Numbered from the stretch's first letter, positions 24,110-35,815 are shown. The stretch: DNA of 39,560 nucleotides from Acanthaster planci (GCF_001949145.1 NW_019091402.1:883727-923286), one strand, 5' to 3'. Numbers and translations: made by a program. Notes: a model not told the origin generated them from the sequence alone.

Positions 24110-24907
24110 CGAACCCCTTGAGGTAATGAACTCGGACTGGGATTGAGTCAAGACGCAAAGGCTCACCATCTACAAGAATCGGTGTCTCATCGGACATCTG
24201 GACCTCGACTTTAGAGGAATCGGTTTGAACAATGGAAGCCGTGTACACAGTAGCGTTGGTGTTTCTTCACACGGGTTTGGACGGTGAAGTTATGTAGAAC
24301 AGACGACACCATCAAGTATTCTCCAGCCCCATTAAAGGTTTAAATAGGTTTTGTATGGCTATCCATCAAGACTAGCCAGATGAAGATCTTCAATCCCTCC
24401 GGCTGGTCGAGGTGGTTCATAGTCAGAACAGTCATCTGAAGGTCTGTACAAGTAGTACTTTTCACAATTGTTTGACAATTTGCAGCAACCAAGCCAAGGG
24501 AGAACGTCGTACCATTGGTGCTTCCACAAATTAAACCCTGGAGCATATCGGTCAGCAGTTCCGCCCCCAGGGGGACCAACAAGAATGTTACCATCAGCCC
24601 CGTAGCAACACTGTTGACCTGATCCTGTAGGCGATGGTGTCGATGACCTGTAACACCTTGCAGCGCCTTGATGGTAGAAATCGTTGCCAAAATTGGCCTC
24701 GACAAAGCTCAGGGAATCTGCTTCAGCCTGCGTTGATGTACAAGGGCAAGGACCCAGTCCGGAGGCAACATCGCGTAGTTGGTCATTGAAATAACTGCAT
24801 GGAAAATCAACTGTTGGTCTGTTGAATACCTGCATTTCCGGAAATGCAAGTAAAGACAGCATAAGGACAGCTATCCAGAAAAGGTGGGTCTTTGCGAGAC
24901 GGTTCAT
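24110..24907 (-). pseudogene. Decayed, internally deleted paralogue of the AMOP/vWD/sushi gene
   Basis: Read on the minus strand from ATG at 24907, the frame gives a signal peptide (MNRLAKTHLFWIAVLMLSLL), then an AMOP domain starting GPCPCTSTQAEAD, and stops at TAG 24359-24361 just after HLASLDG. The intact gene at 32243-35797 has about 650 residues between its signal peptide and AMOP (IgGFc-like and TIG modules); these are absent here. After the stop, homology to the vWD domain continues to about 24110 but with further stops and indels. The vWD signature GDPHLTSLDG has become IEDLHLASLDG. The pre-ATG sequence TTTTTCTTTCAGT matches the intron end of the intact gene, so the copy arose from genomic DNA, not mRNA. 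The 182-residue secreted AMOP frame could still be expressed, so it may be a mini-gene rather than dead. Confidence 0.8.
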
Positions 24908-27426
24908 ACTGAAAGAAAAACGCAAATATGAAGACAAGTACACCAACCAGACCTAACAAACCGAAGCTAGAGACTATTTACTTGACTGCATGAATTTCAC
25001 TTCAGTCTTCTACGTAAAGTTAATTTTTCCACATTGGGAAAACTACCTCAGCGATCTCTGGTTTCCAGATGGTTAAAAAACTTTGTAAAGATGGCTTACA
25101 CCAAGCTACTTCAAAGCGGTAATGGGATACTGTGAGTGTAATCAACTGGCCAATTCTTTTCGAAAAGTCTACCCTCGCACCCCCGGCTTATAAAAACTTT
25201 CTTCGATTGGGTAGTTTCGGAAAGTACGCTACAGTAACCTTAACCAGTTGCTGTATAAGCTACAAGTTAAGAAATTTTGTAATGACTGCGGAATAGAACG
25301 TAGTGACTTGCTGAATATTCAATGAAACAAGATCGACGATCTACCAATCAGAAGATGTTCATTTCCCCCCAGTGTTGGTTTTCTATGAAAACAAAAACGC
25401 GCATCAAAACAGGGTGATCCCTCACCAAATTTGCCTCAAGGTGCTTTAGAACTGCTGTAAGCGATATTTTTGTCTTCAAGTGAAAGTTTGCTTTCAGCAG
25501 TCTTCACCAGAATAGATGCTTCTCCCAGTAACCACCTTGTGGGGGGTCATCAGGGCAAGATGGCAGCTATGCAAACCCTCTATTCAGTTGCTTAGTGACG
25601 CTGAATGCCGATGAGAATTGGCCTGTAGTGACAGAGAGACAGAAATGCACTGGGGCCGCGGCCACGTGACTTCCACTATAATCTTTTTCAATGACCTTGA
25701 TTTGTTCTTGTGGACTCGTTACTAGAGGACCCCAATCGACAATTGTTTTACATGTAATTCTTTCAGCCACAGTCATACTGTTGACTACAGTGTCTGCAAG
25801 ACCTCAGAGGTTGTGTTAAGGAAAGGTATTAAAAAACGGACATTCTTTGATTCTAAGGGAATTGGATTCATTTGAATCAAAGAATTTCTACATGTTGAGA
25901 AGTTTCGTCCCTTACCCACTATTGTCAATTGAGCAAGAGAACAAAAACTAATACATTGAGCCCTGTAATGAATTCCACCCATTGTCAGCGTTGGCCAGCT
26001 ATGCACATCGAAAAAAAAGCTTCATTCCTGGCCCAAACCGTCAATTGTGGAATTCTTCGGCTGGGCTATTTGTTTCCTTCGCATGCGTGGTGCGTGCATC
26101 AAGCGCACGCGGAGATATGCAGCCGGCGCAAACAGTGGTTCTCAAGGCACACACAAGTCTTCATCACCTCAAAAGTCCAAATGGATTTAGCTGTGTAAGT
26201 TAGCTGCGGAAATATACCAGATTCAAGTTATCCAGCTGTGGATATGACTGCGGAGTTGGGGACTTTTTACTCCACCAACAAGCAAGTTTAGCGAGCGACT
26301 TATTTGGGATTCACAGCTCAACGTCTCCTTAAATAAAGACCACGTCTGCAACCTTCAAATGGCATGATTACTCATCGAAATCCTTCGGTCACCGTGGGAA
26401 ATTATATCCTTTGGAAAATGAGTGCTTGTGGAACATCATCTGGGAATTATTGATGGGTAAGTCCAAACGACTAATTTGTTCTACGTAGTTATATATGATA
26501 TGTTGTCATATTTATCTTTAACAATGTTTGAAAACGGGAAGAGTTATAGCGCAGGTTAGACTGAAATAAATCTGACTAAATGCAAATGTTAAACAGCAAA
26601 ACACGAACACAAATGATTTTATAATATGTTACAATTAATATATAAATAATACAAACAACAAAAATTGATGAAATAAACATAGAACGGAATGAGATGTTCA
26701 CGTCAGTGAAGACGACACATGAGATGAAAGGAATATTTCACTTGAAATGAAATCTCTCATGGCCATGAAACATGAAACAGAAATGATACGCATAAAAAAA
26801 TTCGAACAGAACTTCAAACCCTTACGGTGCAGTCCAACACAGTTTATTATAAACTGTTGGGGGTTGTTCTCCATGTACTTGACGTAATAGTTGACTGTCA
26901 CAACTGCAGTGTGATTATTGAGTCAATTTTGATCGATCACCTGTTAAAATGTACAGTTTACTGCACGTTCTTAAGAATAATCGACGCTTTTCTGAAATAC
27001 TGACGTCAAATGAAAGAGTTAATGCCATTTCCCCCTTCACTGTCAAAGAATTTTTGTCGTGAGACATCATCTTTCATGAACAAACGCTCTCCTTGGTCAA
27101 GACAATGCGCTTCCAGAGCGTGACAGATCAATAATAATGGAAGTTACTATGACAAGCATGGCATTTGGTGCTAGTTGCTACTCGGCAGAATCATAATTAA
27201 ACTTCAATTCTATTTCACTTTGTTGTCTAAGGGAATCTTTCAAAACCACCAGATAGGGTAAAAATCCAAGGGAGAGATAGAGAAATTGTTTTCATAATCA
27301 TGCCCCACTTCACGCTCACATTCGTGCCCGTTTAAGGTATAGTTTTCATTTATTGATAGCTGAATTGGTAGTTTGATAGAAGTCATGCATTTTGCAATCG
27401 ACATTAAATTTTGAAGTCGACCGACA

Positions 27427-27990
27427 GACAGGCGCGGATTCAGAGCCATTTTTTTTTGGGGGGGGAGGGACTAAACCCTCCGCACGTTATGTCACCTTTT
27501 AACTTTTGCTACTTAGGTGAACGTTACACCCATACTTTATATTGGCCAAATAATGACCCTACCAAATGATCTTGGACTGTTCATTTAAGTAGAGAAAATA
27601 ATTGCAGAATTTTGAATTGGATATTTTATCTCTCTTTCTTTTTTGTGGGAGGGGTCTATACAAATACTTGGGGGCATTAGCCCCACAACCGCCCCCCTCC
27701 ATCGCGTTCTAGTGTCGTAAAAAGGTTCCTGTTGAAAAGGGGGAAGGAGATGGAGAAAGAGTTCCGCTGGATGCGGCACCTAGTTTGTATGATGGATGGC
27801 TATTTGTAAGAACCTTGTTAAAAAGACCCACATCCTCAATGAAGTAACGCATTTCAAACTGAAGGCAGACGGCGTGGCGAGAGCTCTCCCCGTCTCCCAA
27901 ACCCCCATTTTTCTGGAGGGGGAAAGAGGACTAAGAGTTCCAGTTGGGAGGGGGCTATTAACAGGGGAAGCTGCCCCCTTCCCGCCCCTT
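27427..27990. repeat. Fragments of G-run/C-run DNA transposon-like repeats
   Basis: At 27430 the sequence CAGGCGCGGATTCAGAGCC is followed by a T run and then a G run. A C run with CATTAGCCCCACAACCGCC follows near 27675-27700, and a similar G-then-C block lies at 27915-27990. CAG..GCGGAT termini flanking GGGGG/CCCCC blocks are a recurrent form of non-autonomous element in marine invertebrates. A possible relative in the opposite orientation lies near 36385-36462. The boundaries and superfamily are uncertain. Confidence 0.4.
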
Positions 27991-28424
27991 CGCTATGCCA
28001 ATGAGTCATTCACCGAAGGATGTATGTTCAAGCCACTCAGTCAATCGATCGGTCGATTTGTCAGTCTAATTGAATCAAAAAATTTATCGCTTTATTCACT
28101 GATTAAAGATTCAAATCAATTCATAGAGGATCAAAACAAAAACCTGCCAAACTCATGGCGGAAAATGTGCTCTTACCTTATCACCTCTTTTGCCCGAGTT
28201 GAAAACGACTCATCACATAGATCAACTATGCTGTCCCTTTGAGTTAGTCCCGGAAGAAACCCAGACCAACGGAGTAAGCAGTAATGCTGATTCTGAGCTT
28301 TCTTTTGGCTTTTCTTAATCGTCCGGCTTTTTATGCACCAGGATCTATTGCTTAAATCTGGTACTCCTGGTTGTGACAACTTTCTGAGAACAACTTTGTT
28401 TTTAATCAGTTAAAAAATAAATAG

Positions 28425-28740
28425 GTTACCTTTCGAAAACCCTCCGCGTACCTCGGAAAAACTGCAGAAGGCCCCGTCAACTCAATTGTACATAAGAATC
28501 GTGACTTTGTGCAGTTTCAGAATATTTCCTATAGACATCTACAGCAGGTAAACAAATCCTTTTCGAATCCATCTTTGTTAGTTAGGATCAACGGAGGGCA
28601 TGTAACGTGCGTCAATATTTTCCTGAAAACCCCGTGTGGTTAATTTTTAATATACATGTACATGTACATGTGCTACCCTTGGCGCGCTTACCTTGAATAT
28701 CAAGCGAACTATGGTCGACCCCTTAGACCTTAGATATGAA
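28425..28740 (+). repeat. Diverged copy of the 37317-type dispersed repeat
   Basis: Blocks such as TTTTCCTGAAAACCCCGTG, GTGTGGTTAATTTTTAATAT and ACCCCTTAGACC match, in order, TTTTCCTAAGGAAACCATG, ATGTGGTTAATTTTTAACAT and ATCCTTAGACCC in 37570-37670. The same order and spacing suggest one old family extending beyond the 204-base repeat. Identity is low and the ends are unclear. Confidence 0.45.
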
Positions 28741-29970
28741 GAAACTAAAATGGAGTTGGTTTAAGTGATCTGTCCTGTACTGTCGGCATATCACTGTTTT
28801 GCTATTGTAGAAAGCACAGTAAATGTTTAAACAAAACATTTGGTAAATGAGCTCTTACATTTTTCCAAATCTGTTTACCGTTAGATTTTGTCGACAAAAA
28901 TTTAGAAAAATACTTCAGGAAACATACGTTTTAGGATACTGGCCCTGTCAACAACAAAATAATTAGTGCAGCTGCATGTATATATTAACCCCTACGTGTT
29001 CACTACTTAATGCTCGTTTCCCGAAGTTCTGCAATTGTTATATTTCAAATAATAACATACAAAAAACACATGCAGAAACCTAGAACACAGGTGCACATAC
29101 GAGTGGTAACGGAATGCACTTACGGAAAATTGACAGTATTCAGCGCGATGTTATTGTATACAATATTGCACGTAATGTAAAACGCCAGCTATCTATGCAC
29201 CGACTCCCCACAAAACAACAGCGCCCCACCACAAAGTAAAATCGCCGAGGTTTATAAATGCAGCGGTCATGTAGCCCGCCCTCAGTGTAACAAATCCCGT
29301 GGAAAAAGGTATATTCCAGTTTGCTTTTTCCCCCACACAGAATACACTTCATCGCTCGTGATATGTTGGCTGGCTCCAGTTAGACTTTGTTGTGTGCTTA
29401 GATTCAGAAAGTTTCTTTAAAAGGAAGACGACACAGCAAGTGGAGCTCCAGTTGAAGACTCAAACATTAAAAACGCGAATGTTAGCTCAATGTGTCCACA
29501 CAGTTGGACAACGTCTGATGAGCTGAATCGATTGCTTCACGGGCACGTTCGAAGGCAGTCTTCATTAGGCTCCAATAAACAGTCCGGACAGTGTTAATCT
29601 GCCTCTCCTTCTCGTCCACGGTACCCAATATGCACGCAACAGCTGAAGCTCGGCCGACTAGTGGTCCAATTTCTTGTATTTCTTTCTATAAGCCACTTGC
29701 ATGAAAGTATCGACGAGAACTGTCAGTTTTTACGGGTTTCTGCATGAACTTCAAACATGGTAATGCAGCACAGATGGCGCAAATGCTAAATTGAAGAATA
29801 AAGCAAATAATTATTGCAACAAACCATTTGGTTGCTTATCCAATCGTATCTCTTGATCAGGTAAAAATGATGAGGGATTATGGTTGAATCCAGGAATCAT
29901 TGGAAAAAATATCCCCCTTATCACTATATACATGCCACCACTTTTGGAGGGGGTGATGAGCAATCGAATT

Positions 29971-29997
29971 ACCCCCCCCCCCACACACACACACACA
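29971..29997 (+). repeat. C run plus (CA)n microsatellite
   Basis: About 11 C residues run into a CA dinucleotide repeat. The ORFs crossing it are artefacts of the simple repeat. Confidence 0.9.
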
Positions 29998-30153
29998 GTG
30001 TGTATTTGCCTGCAACTGGGGGCCCCCTATTGTTCCTCTTTTGTTTGTACTTTAACTTTTTTAGAAGACCACCCATATGTTTTGTACACAGTTGTCAATC
30101 GGGGACCTCATTGTCCGCTATTGTTCAGGGTCCCCAATTGAATGCAGAAACTT

Positions 30154-30169
30154 ACACACACACACACAC
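30154..30169 (+). repeat. (AC)n microsatellite
   Basis: Short AC dinucleotide run, about eight units, in the non-coding spacer. Confidence 0.85.
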
Positions 30170-32101
30170 CTTTCTGTGGTGTGCAAAAAATAAAGTGGCT
30201 TGTGAAGACATTTTCAGATTCCCTAAAATGCATTCGATATCATTCAAACTGGGAAACAATTTTAAATATGCCGTTTTGAATACATATCACAAATGTACGT
30301 TCATATCATGAACATCGACCTCCATATGGAGTAATTCAAATATTTAGGTCTTTTCAAATTTTCACGTCACCCCCTTTCCCCCACCCCACCCCCACCCCCG
30401 ATTTCCAGAACAAACTTACGCCAGAGCAGTGGTGCGAGGGCCTACGAAACACATGTGCAAAAGGTTTACAAAGCAGTTATTCCTATTGAAGTTGACTGAA
30501 CTCGCGAAGATGACTGTGAGATTCTCAGTACAATGCTCTTTTTTGTTCTTTTGTTATAAGATTTTGGTTACACATCAAGGGAAATGGTAACTCAACTTTT
30601 TACGGAATTGATTTTAGAACAAACGGTAATAGTCGTTTTACCGTAATCGTTCAGTCAAATTCTCATACCTGAATATAAACACATACTTGAACGCTATTGA
30701 ATCCGCCGAACCAAACTAAACACAAACGTGTACTTTGTACTGATTAATTGAAGTTGATCTTGCCATTTTTACCTTCACATATTGTGTCTATTGAAACTGT
30801 TACGAAATCCAATGATCCTGTTTTTCTGACCACAAATTTACATCACTTGAAATCAATGAATTCAGATAGCATTTGTAAAATCAGAAGACTTTAATAGTAC
30901 AAATTTAATTATACAAATACCATTTATTGGGGTTCATAAAACTACAATTAATGGCTGATATGATTATTGCTTGCTTGGTTAATCCATGAAAAATACCACT
31001 GACAGCTATTATTATTCAATTGGCCTGGATGCAATTTTCCTTAGCGGAATATCTAATTATGTCTGTCTTGCTTTCTAAACTCATCTGTAACTTACAATCA
31101 TACAATATCCTGCAATAGACAAGCTTGAAATATTGAACAAACTCTAATAGATTTGGAAAAATCTGAGTACCATTGTAATGAAAGTATATGTTAAGAAAAT
31201 CAGTGCTCATGCAATAATTCAACATTAACAGGTAAACCTGCACATCGAAGGCTAATTTACCAAACCATTACGCTAAGATACTACTAGCAAAATACACACA
31301 ATTGATCAACATATCTGAGTAAAACAAAATACATGCAATCCGTGACTCACAACTGTCGTTCTATGTCTGTTGTGTTGGTGGCATTCAGTATTACGCATGA
31401 CAAAATTCTGGCAGAATTCCGAAGCTAATGACCTTATGATTTGATGTCAGAAATAACCATTTAAAACCTACAAAAATGAACTACGACTACAGCTGTTCAT
31501 GAACAAAATTCATAAAGCCAAGTATTAAAGAATAATGGTGTCTTCCGTTGACAGAAATTCAGTGATTAACACCAAAATCCAGTAACGTATAATTCAACAG
31601 CATTCAACGTGCATTTCAGCGGAGTATACAACTTTTCGTCAGCTTCAAAGCAGCTATAATAGATCATACTACTATCCTTAAAAAGCACCTCATTAATCAA
31701 AATAATAGAGCAATTAATCTCCAATTAAAACTGGCGTAACATCTGAATATATGTAGAAAATACTAAAAAAAATTGAATTTCGATTTGAATCTCGGTTTCA
31801 GACTATTAGCCAAACATTTGAAGCATTTGTGTCCTTTTTCTCAGCAACTAATGGATACATTTCATACGTCCACTTGTGGTCAAATTTTTTCATACACTTG
31901 GAATCGACGCACTGTAAATTCTTAATCACTCTTTTCCGAAGGTCATTAGTCGGCTCATTAACCTTATTGATAAAAACATGAAAGTAAACTATCAAACTAA
32001 AGTAGAGGCTTCGAAAGTTCAACCGGAAAACAGAAACGGTCGCCACATTAATTAATAAATGCATTTTTTTTCGGATTGTCTTGTAACTAAAACATGTCAT
32101 T

Positions 32102-32107
32102 TTTATT
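32102..32107 (-). promoter_or_regulatory. Poly(A) signal of the AMOP/vWD/sushi gene
   Basis: TTTATT on the plus strand is AATAAA on the minus strand, about 136 bases beyond the stop codon at 32243. It is the nearest canonical hexamer I noticed and implies a short 3' UTR. Confidence 0.6.
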
Positions 32108-32242
32108 TTGTCTTGTGATTAAAATTGATACAGTCCAAGTGAAAGTAAACTTTCGTGCAAGCTGTACAAGTTGGGATTTGTTTGCAGCTTACATGGTATT
32201 AATGGGATAAGAACTTGCATTTTAGAAATGAATATGAACTTA

Positions 32243-35200
32243 TTATTTCCGAGCCAAAAAGTAAATCACACCAGCGACCACAAGTACAATAATCAAGGTG
32301 CCAACGACAATGGCAGCTATGACGCCTGCAGATAGCCCTTTTGGAGCGTCCCCCCTGTCTCCTGTGAAAACGCACACAGGCAGGTCAGATGACCACTGAC
32401 CATCCGCTTGACAGGTCAGTCTGGAAGACCCTTCCAAGGCGAAGTTTTCGTTACAAGTCACATTTACAGTTGCATTCACCAGGTACACAGACCCCCACAT
32501 CTGCCCATTCTCTACATCACCCGGAAAGCCACAGCTGACAATCTTGACCAGTCCCTTTCGGACTTCATTAATTGTATTTGTGGCCATAAGGGTTTCATTC
32601 GCAAAGGACAGACTACCAGTGACCACTGCATCAAAGACACATTCAATAGAATCTCCACAAAAGCCTTTAATTTCCTGACTCACTTCATTCACATCAGGAA
32701 CCTCGAAGGTAGGAGAAAATTCAGGAAAGTGATAAGTGCTGTAGTCAAATGGCGATATGTAGCTGAATATTGAGTTATCTTCTTTGACTAACCACTCCAG
32801 ACCAAACTCATGAAGTTCCTTCAGCGATGAACCAGGATCCATGACGGTTCCATTTGGGAACTGAAGGTCGTCGTCTGGGTTTCCATTTAGGTTACCAAGA
32901 AGTCCTCTAACTTGACCCTGAAATTTGGTGTCCAACTGAGCGATGAAAGACATCATCTCGGGATCAATGTACACGATGATAGCTATGCCAGCACTAAATG
33001 CGATGTTAATTTTACTCAGGTCAGAGTTAAAGCTGACTTGAACCCCTTCGAGGTGATGAACTCGGACTGGGATTGAGTCAAGACGCAAAGGTTCACCATC
33101 TACAAGAATCAGTGTCTCATTCATGTTAGACATCTGTACCTGGACTTTGGAGGAGTCATTGGTTTGAAGAACGAATGCTGTGTACACGCTAGCATTGGTG
33201 TTACGGTACCTCTCCATCCGGGCTTGGAAGGTTAGGTTATGTAGGTCAGACGACACCATCAGGAATTCTCCAGCTCCATTGAAGGTAAACTTGTATCCAT
33301 CCAGACTAGTGAGATGAGGATCCCCAGTTCCTCCGGCTGGTCGAGGTGGATCGTAGCCGGAGCAGTCATCTGATGGTCTGTTCTTGTAGAACTCCTTGCA
33401 TTTGTTTGACCGAATGCACAAGCAAAACCACGGAAGAACGTCATACCACAGATGCAGCCAGGGATGGTGAACGGCACTGTATCGTTCGGCTGTTCCTGCC
33501 CCAGGGGGGACTAATAGTATGTTTCCATCTTTACGGTAACAACACTTTTGGCCTCCTTGCGATGAAAATGAATTAATTGACCGGTAACAGACATCCGCAC
33601 CGGGTTGGATTATGAAGTTAAATAGACTGTCTTCCCGCTGGAAATTCAGCAAATCACCCTCGGCCTGAGTTGTATCGCAGGGACAAGAAGGAAGGTCATC
33701 AGGAATATCATTACCGAACGTAAACTTGGAAATGAAACAGGCAACCTTAGTTACAGTTTTTAAAAGCTTATAAATTCTCATTCCTAGTCGTATAATTGGC
33801 CAAATTCGGTTTCGCACAGCATATGGAGTAAGGTACAAAGCTGAGAGGGACACTCCAGCATCTGAGAGGGATGTGAAGTCGCTGGGATTTATCGTCAGAA
33901 TTCCGTTGTTAGGGACGTTTGTTTTCAATGCAACACCCCCCATTAAGACAGGATTTCCATCACTGTTATAATCGGTGTCTTGGATCATTACAGTTACATG
34001 CGAGACGTTTTCACCAAGACTACGAGGATCCCAGGATAACAAGATTGGGGATTTTGAAGTGAGGTCAATGATGTCGTTGCCGTACTCAGAATTCATCTGT
34101 TGGACATTGACTAGTGGAGGAAGGTCTTCTTCGGAAGCGACATAGACGATGCCAGAGTAAGGAAACGATTTTCCGTTGTCAAGTGAGACATAAACAGATG
34201 TTAGTCCGTTTTTGTAAAAGGTGGGAGTGATACAGATGACAGTGTAGGAGTCGGTACGTTCACCGGGCACCTCAACGTCTCCAAACCCAGTGGAAAATCT
34301 GCACTTTGCATCCTGATAGAATATGGCGTTGGTCTGCAAACATGAAACGGTAATCGTGAAAATCTCACCCCCAAGTTCTCGCAGATAGTACGGTGTAAAA
34401 CTCAGCAAATGCGTATTGCTTGGAAGAGACAAGCCAGCAGCATAGCCGTAAGATTCGGAACTTTCATACCCAAATACAGTGATGGAAAGAGGCGACGACT
34501 CCGGGTTTGTCTGCTCGACAAAGTAGACACCTTCCCCTTTCGGAGGCTGAATTGTAAGTGACAGGTAATTCGTGTCAGGAATGTACCTCTCAAAAACATT
34601 CGTACTGTTGATGGGATATCCATTAATGTAAACACTTTGTCGGGAATCGTTTCTCACAATGATATTGAAGAAATTGAAGTAACCACCAGAATCACCTCCT
34701 GAATGAGGGGGTGTCGTGAATCCAAACACATAACCAAATTGTTCTTCTGCAGGAACCTGAATGAATGAAGGGTCGACAGTCCTACCATTTATGTTTGCCA
34801 ATAACTGCATCATAAGAATGGGCTTGCTCGAGTAAACGACACCTGAACCTGACAAGCCTCCCTCCCAAAATTCTCCTGGGTCCAAAGACCGATCTCGAAG
34901 ACCCGGAATGGAAACAACTGTCCCGTTAAAATAGGCCACCAACTTGTAAATGTTCCTGTCAGTTTCTCGAGCTGCCGTATAGATGTGTTTCCGTCCCCAA
35001 CTTTTCACGGGTACCAACTGCTCCGTCACGGTATCGCAAGCTGAGCCTCCTTGGCGCACGCATTCATTGCCACTGAACACAGATACTGGCTTGTTGGCCT
35101 GAACGATACTCCCCGTCAAGTCCTGTCCACTATCGCGCCCTTGAATGTGAACAGCCTCTAACTCGTCCACCATGAAGGTCAGCACATCACCTGCATTGTA

Positions 35201-35797
35201 TATTTTCCCTTCGAACGTAACAGCACCACGTAAAATGACCTGGACTGAAGTAACATCTTCTGTACCAATGACAGCAAATTGTGATGGTAGTACGTTTCCA
35301 GTTGGTGTCACCACGACGTACTGCATGCCCAGATTATTTGTGGGTATACCAAGGAAACCGTCAGTAGTGTAATCCTGATATATCAGACCGTACACAGATA
35401 CCTCACTAGAGGCCTTAATGTCGATTCCTTTCATGCTTCTTTCATCGCCGTTCATGGTCAGTTCGACTGGAACAGTGACTCGCCGAAATCCACCTGCCTC
35501 TATGACAAAGCTCGCTTGATACTTCCGTTCGTCCAGTAGAAACTTGCTGCTGATCGTCACGTCCGTCTGTTGATTACTGAACGCGACCACGAGAATGTAA
35601 AGTTGCCTCGTATCTAAGTACTCGTTGGTGTTATCGGTGAAGCCAATTACAAAGTGTTTACCTCTTGAGATCCCAGAGCATGTCGGCTTATCGATGTCTG
35701 GTAATTGGAGATCCACAGCAGACACCTGCATTTCAAGAAGTGCAAAGAGCATGCAGACAGCAAGCCAGGAAAATCGGACCTTCACGAGACGGTTCAT
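32243..35797 (-). CDS. Type I membrane protein: IgGFc-binding-like, TIG, AMOP, vWD, sushi, TM
   Basis: An unbroken 1184-codon frame. Start chosen at MNRLVKVRFSW: immediately upstream lies TTTATCTTTTTCAG|C, a strong splice acceptor, so the extra six codons above it are probably intron. Domains: signal peptide about 1-27; an IgGFc-binding-protein N-terminal-like region about 30-455; an IPT/TIG-like fold about 466-555 (FTPYYLRELGGEIFTITVSC); a linker to about 700; AMOP about 700-825 (CPCDTTQAEGD, CCYRKDGN, WYDVLPWF); vWD from GDPHLTSLDGYKFTFNGAGE at about 825 with GLLGNLNGNPDDD at about 965; sushi about 1089-1143; a hydrophobic helix about 1154-1180; tail only LARK. The AMOP-vWD-sushi-TM order is that of mesh and SUSD2 epithelial surface proteins; those I know lack the IgGFc-type N domain. 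Probably a mucosal or epithelial adhesion protein; its partner is unknown. A decayed paralogue lies at 24110-24907. Confidence 0.93.
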   Translation of the reverse strand: MNRLVKVRFSWLAVCMLFALLEMQVSAVDLQLPDIDKPTCSGISRGKHFVIGFTDNTNEYLDTRQLYILVVAFSNQQTDVTISSKFLLDERKYQASFVIEAGGFRRVTVPVELTMNGDERSMKGIDIKASSEVSVYGLIYQDYTTDGFLGIPTNNLGMQYVVVTPTGNVLPSQFAVIGTEDVTSVQVILRGAVTFEGKIYNAGDVLTFMVDELEAVHIQGRDSGQDLTGSIVQANKPVSVFSGNECVRQGGSACDTVTEQLVPVKSWGRKHIYTAARETDRNIYKLVAYFNGTVVSIPGLRDRSLDPGEFWEGGLSGSGVVYSSKPILMMQLLANINGRTVDPSFIQVPAEEQFGYVFGFTTPPHSGGDSGGYFNFFNIIVRNDSRQSVYINGYPINSTNVFERYIPDTNYLSLTIQPPKGEGVYFVEQTNPESSPLSITVFGYESSESYGYAAGLSLPSNTHLLSFTPYYLRELGGEIFTITVSCLQTNAIFYQDAKCRFSTGFGDVEVPGERTDSYTVICITPTFYKNGLTSVYVSLDNGKSFPYSGIVYVASEEDLPPLVNVQQMNSEYGNDIIDLTSKSPILLSWDPRSLGENVSHVTVMIQDTDYNSDGNPVLMGGVALKTNVPNNGILTINPSDFTSLSDAGVSLSALYLTPYAVRNRIWPIIRLGMRIYKLLKTVTKVACFISKFTFGNDIPDDLPSCPCDTTQAEGDLLNFQREDSLFNFIIQPGADVCYRSINSFSSQGGQKCCYRKDGNILLVPPGAGTAERYSAVHHPWLHLWYDVLPWFCLCIRSNKCKEFYKNRPSDDCSGYDPPRPAGGTGDPHLTSLDGYKFTFNGAGEFLMVSSDLHNLTFQARMERYRNTNASVYTAFVLQTNDSSKVQVQMSNMNETLILVDGEPLRLDSIPVRVHHLEGVQVSFNSDLSKINIAFSAGIAIIVYIDPEMMSFIAQLDTKFQGQVRGLLGNLNGNPDDDLQFPNGTVMDPGSSLKELHEFGLEWLVKEDNSIFSYISPFDYSTYHFPEFSPTFEVPDVNEVSQEIKGFCGDSIECVFDAVVTGSLSFANETLMATNTINEVRKGLVKIVSCGFPGDVENGQMWGSVYLVNATVNVTCNENFALEGSSRLTCQADGQWSSDLPVCVFTGDRGDAPKGLSAGVIAAIVVGTLIIVLVVAGVIYFLARK

Positions 35798-35815
35798 GCT
35801 GAAAAAGATAAACAT
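35798..35815 (-). promoter_or_regulatory. Splice acceptor just upstream of the start codon (5' UTR intron)
   Basis: On the minus strand the sequence is a pyrimidine-rich tract ending TTTTTCAG, followed by C and then the ATG. The paralogue at 24907 keeps the equivalent tract TTTTTCTTTCAGT. This places a non-coding first exon somewhere above 35815 and decides the start codon. The first exon and promoter could not be located. Confidence 0.65.

Larger units (their letters stand above)
24908..32242. other. Repeat-rich spacer, no gene recognised
   Basis: About 7.3 kb without a credible coding exon. It holds G-run/C-run transposon-like fragments (27427-27715, 27865-27990), a (TACATG)n patch near 28653-28671, a diverged copy of the 37317 repeat family around 28425-28740, CA microsatellites at 29971-29997 and 30154-30169, and a C-rich patch at about 30368-30401. 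The first 40 bases above 24907 still resemble the region above 35797, so the duplicated segment reaches into the 5' intron. Confidence 0.5.

Noticed and set aside
27796-28242. 148-codon frame on the plus strand
   Set aside because: Runs through a G-run/C-run repeat fragment; product resembles no protein family.
29880-30311. 143-codon frame on the plus strand
   Set aside because: Its content comes from C-run and CA microsatellites (PPPHTHTH, HTHTH).
32243-35797. Retrogene origin of the single-exon gene
   Set aside because: A splice acceptor sits just before the ATG and no poly(A) tract or target duplication was seen; absence of introns alone does not prove retroposition.
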